From contig NZ_FREZ01000003.1 of the NCBI RefSeq assembly GCF_900143525.1, forward strand, positions 186,001 to 250,000: DNA of 64,000 nucleotides, read 5' to 3'. The number at the start of each line of letters is the position of its first letter. Positions within the stretch are counted from its first letter, which is position 1. The DNA comes from Ruegeria sp. Alg231-54 (lineage in GTDB: Bacteria; Pseudomonadota; Alphaproteobacteria; Rhodobacterales; Rhodobacteraceae). The notes below the pieces were generated by a model that worked only from the letters and a program-made list of their open reading frames with translations, did not search any database and had not been told where the DNA came from. Shown here piece by piece: positions 18,048-26,693 of this stretch. Position numbers and translations under genes: made by a program.

Positions 18048-19940
18048 TCAGTACAGCAAATTGAGCATAAGGAGTGAAACGACAAGAAACAGGATCGTCA
18101 TAACCCCCCCTGAGCGCACAAAGTCCATGACTTTATACCCTGCAGGACCCATAATCAGGGCGTTTACCTGATGGGTCGGAATTATAAAGCTGTTCGACGT
18201 TGATATGGCAACTGTCAGGGCAAATACAGCCGGATTTCCGCCAGCTGCCACCGCAATGGAAACGGCCAATGGCACAAGCAGAACAGTGGCCCCGACGTTG
18301 GACATCACCAATGAAAACGCCGTGGCCAAAATCGCAACGCCGGCCTGAAGTGACCAGATCGGCCAGCCGTCCAGAATGACCATGATCTGTTGTGCAATCC
18401 ACGCAGCCGTGCCGGTGTTCTGTACCGCCTGACCCAGTGGAATAAGGCATGCGAGCAGAAAGACTGTGTTCCATCCGACCGCACGGTAGGCTTCATCGAC
18501 ACTCAACACACGTGTTAGCATCATTCCCGCGGCGCCGGTTAACAGACAGAGCGAGAGCCGAATGTCGGTGAACAGGATCATCGACAAGGAAACGGCGAAA
18601 AACGCCAGCGCCCAACCGACCTTTTGCGGGCGCAGTTCGTCTTGTGGGAAGTCGGTGGTGACGACCACAAAATCGGGATCGCGCTTGATCCGCATCAGGT
18701 TGTCCCACCGTGTATGGGCAACAAGCATGTCGCCTGCGTGAAACTCCTCAAGCCCGATTTGAGTGGACTCGTGCGTTTCGGATTCAACATGGCTAAGCGT
18801 TTCCTCGCCGCGATGGATGGCAAGCAACGACATGCCGTATGTCTTGCGGAACAATAGCTCGCGAGGGCATTTCCCGATCAGCTTGCTGTCGGGTGTTATG
18901 ACAACTTCGGCGATGCCTGCATTGGTTGGCGCGAATTCTTCGACAAAGATGTCCAGCGCCGGCAGCACGGTCAGCCCGTATTTCTGCGCGAACTCCTCTA
19001 CGACCCAGCGCCGACCAATGATCGCCAATCGGCAAGGCGCAGCAATTTCAGCTGTCAGAACCTGAACCATCGAGGTTTTACCGCGATAGAATGTCGAAAT
19101 GATGTACAGGTGGTTTTCGTGGTTTATGTCGGCCAAAATCTGCCCGACCAACGGGCTTTCGGCTGGAACGATTACTTCAAAAACGTCGGCTTTCAGGCCG
19201 TAGACACGTTGCAGATACTCCTGCGTTCCCTGTCCGGTCCCGGTGTTTTCCGATCCCTCATCACCCGGCAAAACCCACCGACCCAGCAGCAGAAAGTAGG
19301 CGATGCCGGTCAGGATCAGAACAATCCCGATCGGCGTCACAGAGAACAGGCCGAACTGTTCCATTTTCTGACCGTCGGGCAGGCTATTGTTGGCTGACTG
19401 GATCAGATCGTTCAGCAATATAAGAGGCGAAGATCCGACCATCGTCATTGTTCCGCCAAGGATGGCGCAGAACCCCATGGGCATCAGCAAGCGCGACAAC
19501 GGGATGCCCGATCGGGAAGATATTCGGCTGACGACCGGAAGAAACAGCGCAGCGGCCCCAACGTTCTGCATGAACGAGGAAATGACCCCAACAGTGCCCG
19601 AAATAATAGGTAGCACGCGTTTCTCGGACGTACCGCCATATTTCAGAATAACAGCGGCGACTTTGTTCATTATGCCGGTCTTGTCGAGGCCCGCGCCGAC
19701 GATCATGACCGCGATAATGGAAATCACCGCATTGGATGCAAATCCATCAAACAGGTGCGGCACGTCAGCGAGTTTTTCGAGCCCGGGCGCGTAACTGAGA
19801 AGGCCGATAAGGACCAGAACAAGTATGGCAGAAAGGTCAATTCTGACGATTTCGGATACAAAGAGAAATACGGTGAAGGCAAGAAGGGCGCAAACAACAC
19901 CCATCTCAAAGTTAAAAGCCACCTGTTCCACAAACGTCAC
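18048..19940 (-). CDS. SLC13/DASS-type anion permease with two RCK_C domains
   Basis: A 630-residue inner-membrane transporter. The N-terminal membrane half has about five to six helices and the SLC13 pattern SFMQNVGAAALFLPV. Two soluble TrkA-C (RCK_C) domains follow (about residues 235-310 and 325-410). The C-terminal membrane half contains SNVGATVLLVPLA. The paired SNVGAT-like motifs and central RCK_C domains match the YbhI/citrate-sulfate permease branch of the family. Substrate is probably a small divalent anion such as sulfate or a dicarboxylate, coupled to Na+ or H+. The start is GTG; an ATG 12 codons in is possible. It stands alone, converging on bioC. Confidence 0.85.
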   Translation of the reverse strand: MTFVEQVAFNFEMGVVCALLAFTVFLFVSEIVRIDLSAILVLVLIGLLSYAPGLEKLADVPHLFDGFASNAVISIIAVMIVGAGLDKTGIMNKVAAVILKYGGTSEKRVLPIISGTVGVISSFMQNVGAAALFLPVVSRISSRSGIPLSRLLMPMGFCAILGGTMTMVGSSPLILLNDLIQSANNSLPDGQKMEQFGLFSVTPIGIVLILTGIAYFLLLGRWVLPGDEGSENTGTGQGTQEYLQRVYGLKADVFEVIVPAESPLVGQILADINHENHLYIISTFYRGKTSMVQVLTAEIAAPCRLAIIGRRWVVEEFAQKYGLTVLPALDIFVEEFAPTNAGIAEVVITPDSKLIGKCPRELLFRKTYGMSLLAIHRGEETLSHVESETHESTQIGLEEFHAGDMLVAHTRWDNLMRIKRDPDFVVVTTDFPQDELRPQKVGWALAFFAVSLSMILFTDIRLSLCLLTGAAGMMLTRVLSVDEAYRAVGWNTVFLLACLIPLGQAVQNTGTAAWIAQQIMVILDGWPIWSLQAGVAILATAFSLVMSNVGATVLLVPLAVSIAVAAGGNPAVFALTVAISTSNSFIIPTHQVNALIMGPAGYKVMDFVRSGGVMTILFLVVSLLMLNLLY

Positions 19941-20128
19941 CAGGAATTCGTTCTTACATTAAAAGAACATCTAACCCATCAACGCTGAATTGTCATGATG
20001 TTTCAAAACCACAAGCTTGGACGAAACAAAATTACCACCACTGCCAAAGCGCCACGTTTCGAACCGGTGTAGGGGCCCCTTTGATTGCTTGTCAGGCTGG
20101 GGCCTACACGCCTCTCAAATCATCGTGG

Positions 20129-20593
20129 TCAACCACGCCCACGGTAAGGCGGCACACCCTGATCCGGGATCCAGACGCCTTCGGGCGTTGGGCCAGTTTG
20201 CCAGAACACGTCGATCGGAATGCCCCCGCGCGGATACCAGTACCCTCCGATACGCAGCCATCGGGGTTCCAGAAACTCCTGCAGCCGGCGGGCAATCGAG
20301 ATGGTGCAATCTTCGTGAAAGGCACCATGATTGCGGAACGAGCCCAGAAACAGCTTGAGTGCCTTGCTTTCCACCAACCACTGATCGGGCACGTAATCTA
20401 TCACCAGATGGGCAAAATCCGGTTGGCCCGTCATCGGGCAAAGCGAGGTGAACTCGGGCGCGGTAAAGCGCACGTTGTAATCCACATCAGCCTGCGGGTT
20501 CTGCACGCGTTCCAGAACCGCCTCTTCCGGGCTGGCTGGCATTTTGGTGTCTCCGCCCAACTGGGTGAGGTTACTGTAGATACTATCGGTCAT
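20129..20593 (-). CDS. queF: NADPH-dependent 7-cyano-7-deazaguanine reductase
   Basis: Reduces the nitrile preQ0 to the amine preQ1 in queuosine synthesis. The 154-residue protein is the short, unimodular QueF form. It shows the catalytic Cys52 and Asp59 in the [14 protein letters not shown] stretch, the ESKALKLF substrate motif, the conserved FHE, and the family C-terminus VPPYRGRG. It is last in queCDEF, 16 bases after queE. Confidence 0.95.
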   Translation of the reverse strand: MTDSIYSNLTQLGGDTKMPASPEEAVLERVQNPQADVDYNVRFTAPEFTSLCPMTGQPDFAHLVIDYVPDQWLVESKALKLFLGSFRNHGAFHEDCTISIARRLQEFLEPRWLRIGGYWYPRGGIPIDVFWQTGPTPEGVWIPDQGVPPYRGRG

Positions 20594-20609
20594 GTTATCT
20601 CTCCTGCAG

Positions 20610-21311
20610 TCAGACGCCGCGTTTGTTGCCCCAGATCAGCACATGTAGCTGGGGCAGAATGCGAGGCGCGAACCAACCGGCATTCAAAGTCTTGTCGATC
20701 AGCCATTCCATGCGGCTGGTGGCATTGTTCAAATCAACCGGGCTGGCCGGATCGGTTTCCGGGTTACCTGGTTGAAGGTACAGCGGAAGGTCCGGATACC
20801 GGTCGGCAACGCTGCGTGCCCAGTTAAAATCCGTGTCGTCAAAGATCACGATTTTGAGGACAGTCTGCACGGGGCGCACGTTGAGGCAGGCGCCAAACGC
20901 CGTCCAATCCATATCCTCGCCACTGCTGGGGGGTTTCGGGCTGAGAACAAGCATAGCAAGGTCGGAAAACCACGGCTTTGCGATTGACCCTTGGGTTTCG
21001 CATAAAAAGGCATAACCTTCCGCTTTGCCCTGTCGGATCAGCGGACCAAAATCCTGAATGGCGGGATTTCCGCCAGACAGAGACACGGTCAGTGGCCGCC
21101 CGCCTGACAAACGCTGAACCTCAGACCAGACGGCCTGCGTTTCCATTGCTGCCCAATCGTGGCGATAGGTGCTGTCGACAGCATGGAGGCTGTCGCACCA
21201 GCTGCACCGAAAATCGCATCCGCCCGAGCGAACAAATACTGTCGGCTGACCGATCAGCGCGCCTTCGCCCTGTACCGTGGGGCCAAATATTTCGGATATT
21301 CGTAGGGTCAT
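20610..21311 (-). CDS. queE: 7-carboxy-7-deazaguanine synthase
   Basis: Radical SAM enzyme that contracts 6-carboxytetrahydropterin to 7-carboxy-7-deazaguanine. The cluster-binding C-x3-C-x2-C motif lies in [11 protein letters not shown], and the SAM GGNP motif is in SLSGGNPA. The chosen ATG at 21311 overlaps the queD stop as ATGA and gives the family N-terminus [13 protein letters not shown]. The frame remains open 25 codons further upstream, but that part overlaps queD and has no similarity. Confidence 0.93.
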   Translation of the reverse strand: MTLRISEIFGPTVQGEGALIGQPTVFVRSGGCDFRCSWCDSLHAVDSTYRHDWAAMETQAVWSEVQRLSGGRPLTVSLSGGNPAIQDFGPLIRQGKAEGYAFLCETQGSIAKPWFSDLAMLVLSPKPPSSGEDMDWTAFGACLNVRPVQTVLKIVIFDDTDFNWARSVADRYPDLPLYLQPGNPETDPASPVDLNNATSRMEWLIDKTLNAGWFAPRILPQLHVLIWGNKRGV

Positions 21312-21661
21312 GGGCGATACTCGGCCCATGTCTTGGGCGTCTCGGACACTTTCACCGCAGCGGTTTCGGGCCAGCGGGCCGCGCACCAGTCAAAGAAGTG
21401 CCGCGCGAGGTTTTCGGCAGTCGACACGACGTTCAGCACATTGTTCAGGTGCCGGTGGTCAAATTCGTCGTCGATATAGGTCTTGAGCGATTTCAGCTCG
21501 TGGTAATCCCGCACGAACCCATCCGCGTTCAACTCGCGCCGGGCCAATTCGACCACGACGACATAGTTGTGTCCATGCATCCGGGCACACTGATGATCTT
21601 CGGGCAGGTGGGTCAGCTGGTGCGAGGCGGAAAAGTGGAATTCCTTGGTGATCCGGTACAT
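21308..21661 (-). CDS. queD: 6-carboxy-5,6,7,8-tetrahydropterin synthase
   Basis: Turns 7,8-dihydroneopterin triphosphate into 6-carboxytetrahydropterin. The 117-residue T-fold protein has the zinc His residues in FHFSASH and HGHNY, the catalytic Cys in CARMHGH, and the DFDH-like segment [10 protein letters not shown]. It overlaps queC by one base and queE by four. The length is normal for QueD. Confidence 0.94.
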   Translation of the reverse strand: MYRITKEFHFSASHQLTHLPEDHQCARMHGHNYVVVVELARRELNADGFVRDYHELKSLKTYIDDEFDHRHLNNVLNVVSTAENLARHFFDWCAARWPETAAVKVSETPKTWAEYRP

Positions 21662-22359
21662 CAGACCTGTGCCCCCGCGATGGCCGACTTCCAGAATTTG
21701 GCGTCTTCGTATTGCGTTGGGTCCGGCACACCGGCCAGATCAAACGCCTCGCGCCGTTCAACGCATGTTCCGCAACGGCCACAATGCACGTCGCCGCCCT
21801 TGTAACAGGACCACGTCTGATCGAACGGGGTATCCACGCGCGCGCCTTCGCGGACAATATCGGCTTTGCTGCGGTGCACGAATGGCACATGCAGCGCCAC
21901 ATCCGCGTAGCCGTCCAACGCGGCGCGCTGCATGGTGTCAAACGCATCTGTGAATGCCGGACGGCAATCGGGATAGATGAAATGGTCGCCTCCATGCACA
22001 GCTGTCGCGACTGCGTCGTCACCCTGCGCTGCTGCCACGCCATAAGCGATGGTCAGCATGATCGCATTGCGGTTGGGGACAACCGTGACCTTCATCGTTT
22101 CTTCCGCGTAATGCCCGTCAGGCACGTCGACATCGTCGGTCAAGGCCGAGCCTGTCAGCGACGCTCCGACAGAACGCAGGTCGATCACGTGATGAGGCAC
22201 GCCTAGCCGCTTTGCACAGAGGGCCGCGAAGGTCAGCTCCTTGGTGTGGCGTTGGCCGTAGTCGAAAGACACAAGCCGTGACAGGTTTCCTTCCGCGGCC
22301 AGCACATGCGCCAACGACACGGAATCCAGCCCGCCGGAGCAGACCAATGTAGTTTTCAT
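21661..22359 (-). CDS. queC: 7-cyano-7-deazaguanine synthase
   Basis: ATP-dependent conversion of 7-carboxy-7-deazaguanine to preQ0. The PP-loop motif SGGLDS sits at residues 8-13, and a Cys-rich zinc site follows near the C-terminus in HCGRCGTC. At 232 residues it has normal length. It is first in queCDEF; a 129-base leader with a conspicuous hairpin separates it from the upstream racemase-like gene on the same strand. Confidence 0.95.
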   Translation of the reverse strand: MKTTLVCSGGLDSVSLAHVLAAEGNLSRLVSFDYGQRHTKELTFAALCAKRLGVPHHVIDLRSVGASLTGSALTDDVDVPDGHYAEETMKVTVVPNRNAIMLTIAYGVAAAQGDDAVATAVHGGDHFIYPDCRPAFTDAFDTMQRAALDGYADVALHVPFVHRSKADIVREGARVDTPFDQTWSCYKGGDVHCGRCGTCVERREAFDLAGVPDPTQYEDAKFWKSAIAGAQV

Positions 22360-22410
22360 GTTTTCAGTCCTTGTTTTGATAACCGGGTAGGCTGCGACCG
22401 GCGGGCGGGA

Positions 22411-22436
22411 CGCTTACGGTCTTTTTCCGGTAAGCG
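22411..22436 (-). other. hairpin in the queC 5' leader
   Basis: CGCTTAC and GTAAGCG pair perfectly over seven bases around a 12-base loop, 52 bases upstream of queC on the transcribed strand. No T run follows, so it does not look like a terminator of the preceding gene. Queuosine operons are often controlled by preQ1 riboswitches, but I do not see a recognisable class I aptamer and do not claim one. Confidence 0.4.
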
Positions 22437-22488
22437 CAATGCACGAATTGGTGGACAAAAGAGACCTTAGGCCTGACCGCCGCGCCCT

Positions 22489-23208
22489 TTAGGGATTGGG
22501 AAAGCGCGGCGGCACAAGTCCAGCTTGAAACCAACTGACCAATGTCACAATGGAAAAGACGGGCAAACCGGTAGCGCGCTGAATATCTGCCGCGTATGGG
22601 CACATATTCGTGCATTCCAGCACAATCGCGCCAAGGTCCGGATTTTCGGACTGCAGCGCAATTGCGGCATCAACGTTATCGGCACGGGCCTTATCAACAT
22701 CCAGGCCAAGTTCATTCCCCAGTATCGCGCGTGTGAATTCGCGCCCGCCTTCGGTGGATCCGATGGGTGTATCGTCCGGAACCTTAGCACAGCGCAGATG
22801 TTCACGGGTCAAAGTGGAGGCAGAGATGGTCAGAACCCCCGTGCGTTTTCCGGCCGGAAGGATACCGTTCACCATCTCCACCTGCATCAAAGATGAGGTC
22901 ACAACAGGAACCGGCACAGCCTCGGACAGCTCTTTCTGAAACAGGGACAGAAACCCGCAATTGGTGGTAATGCCATCCGCGCCGTCCTTGACCAGTTCTC
23001 GCGCGGCATCAATGAATGCGTCCAACATGCCCTCGGCCCGGTGTCGAACGACTAGGTCCGGCGAGGCATCCCGCACAATGCGATAGAGCACCGGAAAAGG
23101 CCATGTCAGCGCATTTCCCATATCACCGGGGATGCGTGGGAATTGGGCGTCCAGCATCAGAATGCCCACTGACGCTCCGTAAATGGATTTGCCACCTTGG
23201 GCGATCAT
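22489..23208 (-). CDS. aspartate/glutamate racemase family protein
   Basis: A 239-residue member of the Asp/Glu/hydantoin racemase superfamily. The two catalytic Cys positions expected of cofactor-free racemases are present, in TTNCGFL (N half) and LECTNM (C half). Substrate cannot be read from the sequence; relatives include racemases, arylmalonate decarboxylases and maleate isomerases. It overlaps the GntR gene by ATGA and is therefore probably co-transcribed with its own regulator, opposite the ThDP enzyme. Confidence 0.8.
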   Translation of the reverse strand: MIAQGGKSIYGASVGILMLDAQFPRIPGDMGNALTWPFPVLYRIVRDASPDLVVRHRAEGMLDAFIDAARELVKDGADGITTNCGFLSLFQKELSEAVPVPVVTSSLMQVEMVNGILPAGKRTGVLTISASTLTREHLRCAKVPDDTPIGSTEGGREFTRAILGNELGLDVDKARADNVDAAIALQSENPDLGAIVLECTNMCPYAADIQRATGLPVFSIVTLVSWFQAGLVPPRFPNP

Positions 23209-23909
23209 CCGTGCGCCTCCTCGATAATGCGGGCCGAGATGTCTTCGGACCCTTCCATGTAGATGCTGGATATCCCGTGGCGCACGGCGTCCTGCACCTG
23301 ATCCATTCGCTTGGAAATATGCGCGCCCAGTACGCTCGCGGCCTCATCCTCGTCGCGATCCAGCAAGGCCTGCATGACCCGTTTATGTTCGTCTTTCGAG
23401 CGTTGAACCCGATCCAAGCTCATGGAAACCCAGCGGATATATCGGATGCGTTCGTTGATCCGGGTCAGGGTTTGCACCAGCTCATTGTTGCCCGATAGCC
23501 TCGCAATGCCCAGATGAAAATCTTCGTCTCTGCTGACGGCTTCTTCGACGGTCAGGCCGGTGATGTCGATGCCGGTCGCGTAAAGCTCATCCCGAAGTGT
23601 TTGTAGATCTTTGTCAGACGCCTTTGCGCAAGCAACGCGCGCGGCGGCGGATTCGATGATTTGGCGCAGCTCGAACAGATCAAACACGCTCTGCGGGTCC
23701 AGCGGGCGGCAGAAAAACCCCAGACCGGGGCGAAAGTCGAACAGGTGTTCGGCCACCAACCGGTTCAGGGCCTCGCGCAGGGGGGTTCGGCTGACGCCCA
23801 ATTCCTTCGACAGCGCCACCTCGTTCAACCGATCACCTGGTCGAAGGTGAAACGAGACGGCCATCGCCTTTACCTGATCATAGATGTCGTCAACGCGTGG
23901 ACCTGCCAT
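23205..23909 (-). CDS. GntR-family (FadR/FCD) regulator
   Basis: A winged-helix DNA-binding domain (about residues 10-70, with the recognition region ELGVSRTPLREALNRL) is followed by an all-helical FCD effector domain. FCD regulators usually bind organic acids. I favour the ATG at 23909, which has AAGGCGG five bases upstream; a GTG at 23945 would add 12 Lys/Arg-rich residues but has no good SD. Two adjacent perfect palindromes lie between this gene and the divergent ThDP enzyme gene. It is not BioR: it lies far from the bio operon and has its own operators. Confidence 0.86.
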   Translation of the reverse strand: MAGPRVDDIYDQVKAMAVSFHLRPGDRLNEVALSKELGVSRTPLREALNRLVAEHLFDFRPGLGFFCRPLDPQSVFDLFELRQIIESAAARVACAKASDKDLQTLRDELYATGIDITGLTVEEAVSRDEDFHLGIARLSGNNELVQTLTRINERIRYIRWVSMSLDRVQRSKDEHKRVMQALLDRDEDEAASVLGAHISKRMDQVQDAVRHGISSIYMEGSEDISARIIEEAHG

Positions 23910-23973
23910 AAGTGCCGCCTTTTTCCGTTTGCTAAGGCGTGCCACAGGCTGCTCTTGAAATCAATATACAAAA

Positions 23974-23998
23974 CTGTATACAGATCTGCATGCAGATC
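23974..23998. promoter_or_regulatory. two adjoining perfect palindromes, candidate GntR operators
   Basis: CTGTATACAG (23974-23983) is a perfect 10-base palindrome that fits the TNGTNNACNA pattern of FadR-type regulators. GATCTGCATGCAGATC (23983-23998) is a perfect 16-base palindrome whose core CTGCATGCAG has the same spacing. They share one base and occupy the short gap between the divergent GntR gene and the ThDP enzyme, 21 bases before the latter's ATG. Confidence 0.65.
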
Positions 23999-24018
23999 GA
24001 AATCAAAGGAAATCAGCG

Positions 24019-25713
24019 ATGACCGGGACGAATTATCTGACAGGTGCTGAGGCAATGGTGCGCATGCTGGAGGCACACGGCGTGAAACACATGTTCGGCC
24101 TGTGCGGTGATACAACGCTGCCCTTCTATGACGCGTTAGCGCGGGTGGATCATGGTATTCAGCACATATTGACCCGGGATGAACGTCACGCGGCCTATAT
24201 GGCGGATGGATACGCACGCGTCACTGGCAAGCCGGGCGTCTGCGAAGGCCCGTCCGGAGGCGGGGCGACCTACATACTGCCGGGGGTGATCGAGGCCAGC
24301 GAAAGCTCGGTTCCCATTCTGGCGATCACCTCTGACGTGGCGACGACCAGCCGCGGAAAATACCCGTTGACTGAGTTGGATCAGGCTGCGCTGTTCAAGC
24401 CGTTGGCAAAGTGGAATGCGTCTCTGGACGACGCCTCGCGTTTGCCTGCGATGGTGCGGGCTGCGTTTCGTGCAATGACGACCGGAACTCCGGGCGCCAC
24501 ACATCTGGCGCTGCCCTTTGATACGCAGAAAGGTCCGGTGGACGAAGCTGAGGTTTGGGCAGATGCACGCCACCGCAGCTATCCCGCTGAACGGGCTGGA
24601 CCGGATCTGGATGCCATTGAAGCGGCCGCGGATATCCTGGCCAAAGCCAAATCAGCAGTCATCGTTTGCGGCGGCGGGCCGGTTCTGTCCGGGGCCGAAG
24701 AGGCATTGCACCGTGTTGCCACCCTGTTGGATATCCCAGTTGCCACAACAGTTTCCGGTCAGGGTTCCATTGCCGAAACGGATCCGCTGGCCTTGGGCGT
24801 CGTTGGCTCGAACGGTGGTGTTCCGGCCACGCGCGCCATTGTGGATCAGGCCGATGTGGTCATATTTGTCGGATGCCGCGCGGGGTCGGTCACGACCGAA
24901 CGCTGGCGCAGCCCCGGGCGGGATGCTAACATCATCCATATAGACAGCGATCCGATGGTGATCGGCGCAAACTATCAGACAGAGGTGGCCATCTGCGCCG
25001 ACGCCCGGCTAGCGTTAGAGGCCTTGGCGCAGTCACTGAAAACGCGGCGCGATCTGCCAGGCCTTGGTGGAGCGGCCCAGGCCCGTGCCGCCTGGGAGGC
25101 CAAGTTGCAAGCGTTCGCACCGCTTGCGGCCAGTCGCGACACCCCGATCCGGCCCGAAGCCGTAATGGCGGCTCTTGCAGACATCCTGGACGATGATGCG
25201 ATTGTTGTCGCTGATCCGGGCACCCCGTGCCCTTACTTCAGCGCCCATTACCGCTGGCGCAAACCGGGGCGGCATTTTATCACCAATCGGGCGCATGGCG
25301 CGTTGGGTTATTCGCTTGGTGCGGCGATGGGCGCCCATGTAGGTCGGCCATCGGTCAAGACATTGTCCGTTATGGGGGATGGATCGTTTGGCTTCACTTG
25401 CGGTGAGTTTGAAACGATGGTGCGGCACAAAATGCCGATTACCTCGATCGTATTCTCGAACTCAGTCTTTGGCTGGATCAAAGCGGGTCAGGATGCAGGC
25501 TTTGGGCAGCGTTACTACAACGTCGATTTCAATCGGACCGATCACGCCGCTGTTGCAGCGGCATTTGGGGTAAAATCCTGGACAGTGAAAGACCCGGATG
25601 ATCTGCGCAGAGTTTTGAAGCAGGCTGTTGAGCATGATGGCCCGACGCTGGTCGACATCCACTCACAACAGCTTCACGAAGCTGCGGCACCGGTGTCGGA
25701 ATGGGTGGCATAA
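24019..25713 (+). CDS. thiamine-diphosphate-dependent enzyme, acetolactate-synthase-like
   Basis: A 564-residue member of the acetolactate synthase/benzoylformate decarboxylase superfamily with Pyr, central and PP domains in order. The ThDP-activating Glu is E55 in TRDERHAAYMADGYAR. The Mg-ThDP motif begins at GDGSF (Asp454) and ends about 27 residues later at SNSVFGW. It might decarboxylate a 2-oxo acid or act as a carboligase; there is no small regulatory subunit gene nearby, so a role in branched-chain amino acid synthesis is unlikely. The start has a good AAGGA site. The 3' end overlaps the convergent LysR gene by 40 bases. Confidence 0.85.
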   Translation: MTGTNYLTGAEAMVRMLEAHGVKHMFGLCGDTTLPFYDALARVDHGIQHILTRDERHAAYMADGYARVTGKPGVCEGPSGGGATYILPGVIEASESSVPILAITSDVATTSRGKYPLTELDQAALFKPLAKWNASLDDASRLPAMVRAAFRAMTTGTPGATHLALPFDTQKGPVDEAEVWADARHRSYPAERAGPDLDAIEAAADILAKAKSAVIVCGGGPVLSGAEEALHRVATLLDIPVATTVSGQGSIAETDPLALGVVGSNGGVPATRAIVDQADVVIFVGCRAGSVTTERWRSPGRDANIIHIDSDPMVIGANYQTEVAICADARLALEALAQSLKTRRDLPGLGGAAQARAAWEAKLQAFAPLAASRDTPIRPEAVMAALADILDDDAIVVADPGTPCPYFSAHYRWRKPGRHFITNRAHGALGYSLGAAMGAHVGRPSVKTLSVMGDGSFGFTCGEFETMVRHKMPITSIVFSNSVFGWIKAGQDAGFGQRYYNVDFNRTDHAAVAAAFGVKSWTVKDPDDLRRVLKQAVEHDGPTLVDIHSQQLHEAAAPVSEWVA

Positions 25714-26594
25714 GACGCGATTGACGGGGTCAACTGGGCAAGAAACTCTTGTGCAATCATCGACAAAGGACGTCCTTTGGCAGTGATTATCGCAAGATCC
25801 AGCGTAACGGCTGGTCTGAAAGGGCGGGTTTGATATCCGCCCTCTTCATCGAAGGTCACTGTGAACGGATCAATCATCGCCACGCCCATGCCCTGTTTGA
25901 CAAAGCTCAGCAGGTTTTCCGACAAGTGTGTGTGAATTCGCGTCTGCCAGGTACGCTCTGCAGTCTGAAAAATGTCGCGGGTCCTGCGATGGGTTTGGTG
26001 CTCGGGGCCCATGACGATGAACGGCTCATTCTCCAACAGCTCTGGCGTCAGAACGTCATGGGTCGCCAAATGGCTACCCTCGGGGAACGTGGCCATCGTT
26101 TCAAAATGGAAGACCTGATAGTTCAGCGTGTCGTGGAGAATTGGCATCTCGACGATACCAATTTCGAACAAGCCCGAGGTCACCCATTCCTGTATTTTTG
26201 AAGAATACTGCGACTGGAAGCTGACGGATAGATTGGGGCGTGACTTGGCAAAGCGTGCTATCTCTCGCGGCATGAAACCGAACGACAATAAATGCGGCGC
26301 TGCGACCTGCAATTGCCCGGGGTGCTTGTTCTGCAGGTCCGACACGGCCTGCGCAACGTGATCCAGCCCGCGGACCACGGTATCGACCTCTCGATACAAA
26401 AGCTCTGCCTCTGGCGTCGGCAAAAGACGTCCTTTGTTGCGTTCGAACAAAGGCAGCCGGGCCTCACGTTCCAACTGAGCCAACAGATTGCTGATGCCCG
26501 GCTGGGAGATTCCCAGGACTGACGCGGCTCCCGTCACAGTGCCGGTTTCCATGATGGCGTGGAACGCCTGCAACTGACGAAAGCGCAGAGACAT
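25674..26594 (-). CDS. LysR-family regulator
   Basis: A 306-residue LysR protein: an N-terminal winged helix (residues 3-62, RQLQAFHAIMETGTVTGAAS then GISQPGISNLLAQLE) and a periplasmic-binding-protein-like effector domain. It is divergent from the enolase-superfamily gene across about 100 bases, the usual arrangement for a LysR activator with its target operon (26694-32963). Its 3' end overlaps the ThDP enzyme gene tail to tail by 40 bases. Confidence 0.9.
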   Translation of the reverse strand: MSLRFRQLQAFHAIMETGTVTGAASVLGISQPGISNLLAQLEREARLPLFERNKGRLLPTPEAELLYREVDTVVRGLDHVAQAVSDLQNKHPGQLQVAAPHLLSFGFMPREIARFAKSRPNLSVSFQSQYSSKIQEWVTSGLFEIGIVEMPILHDTLNYQVFHFETMATFPEGSHLATHDVLTPELLENEPFIVMGPEHQTHRRTRDIFQTAERTWQTRIHTHLSENLLSFVKQGMGVAMIDPFTVTFDEEGGYQTRPFRPAVTLDLAIITAKGRPLSMIAQEFLAQLTPSIASYATHSDTGAAAS

Positions 26595-26605
26595 AGCTCA
26601 ACCTA

Positions 26606-26620
26606 TCATTTCTTATGATG
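26606..26620. promoter_or_regulatory. candidate LysR binding site
   Basis: ATCAT and ATGAT flank a five-base centre, giving the T-N11-A dyad typical of LysR regulators. It lies 12 bases upstream of the LysR start and 74 before the enolase gene. A further AAATGAT at 26644-26650 is an inverted partner of ATCATTT (26606-26612) and could be the activation half-site. Confidence 0.5.
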
Positions 26621-26693
26621 GACTTACGAAAACATAGTATTTGAAATGATATGCCGGTCAAGGCAGGCTTCCACCTACCGCTGGGGAGGACGA

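Noticed and set aside
17846-18085. 79-residue minus-strand frame between bioC and the SLC13 gene
   Set aside because: It overlaps the end of the SLC13 gene, its start has no SD, and no family is recognised.
22411-22436. intrinsic terminator for the racemase-like gene
   Set aside because: The hairpin is not followed by a T run on the transcribed strand and lies closer to queC than to the racemase stop.
23205-23909. the GntR protein as the BioR repressor of the bio operon
   Set aside because: It is of the FadR/FCD type, sits 6 kb away beside its own palindromes, and is coupled to a racemase-like gene. Those palindromes differ from the BioR box.
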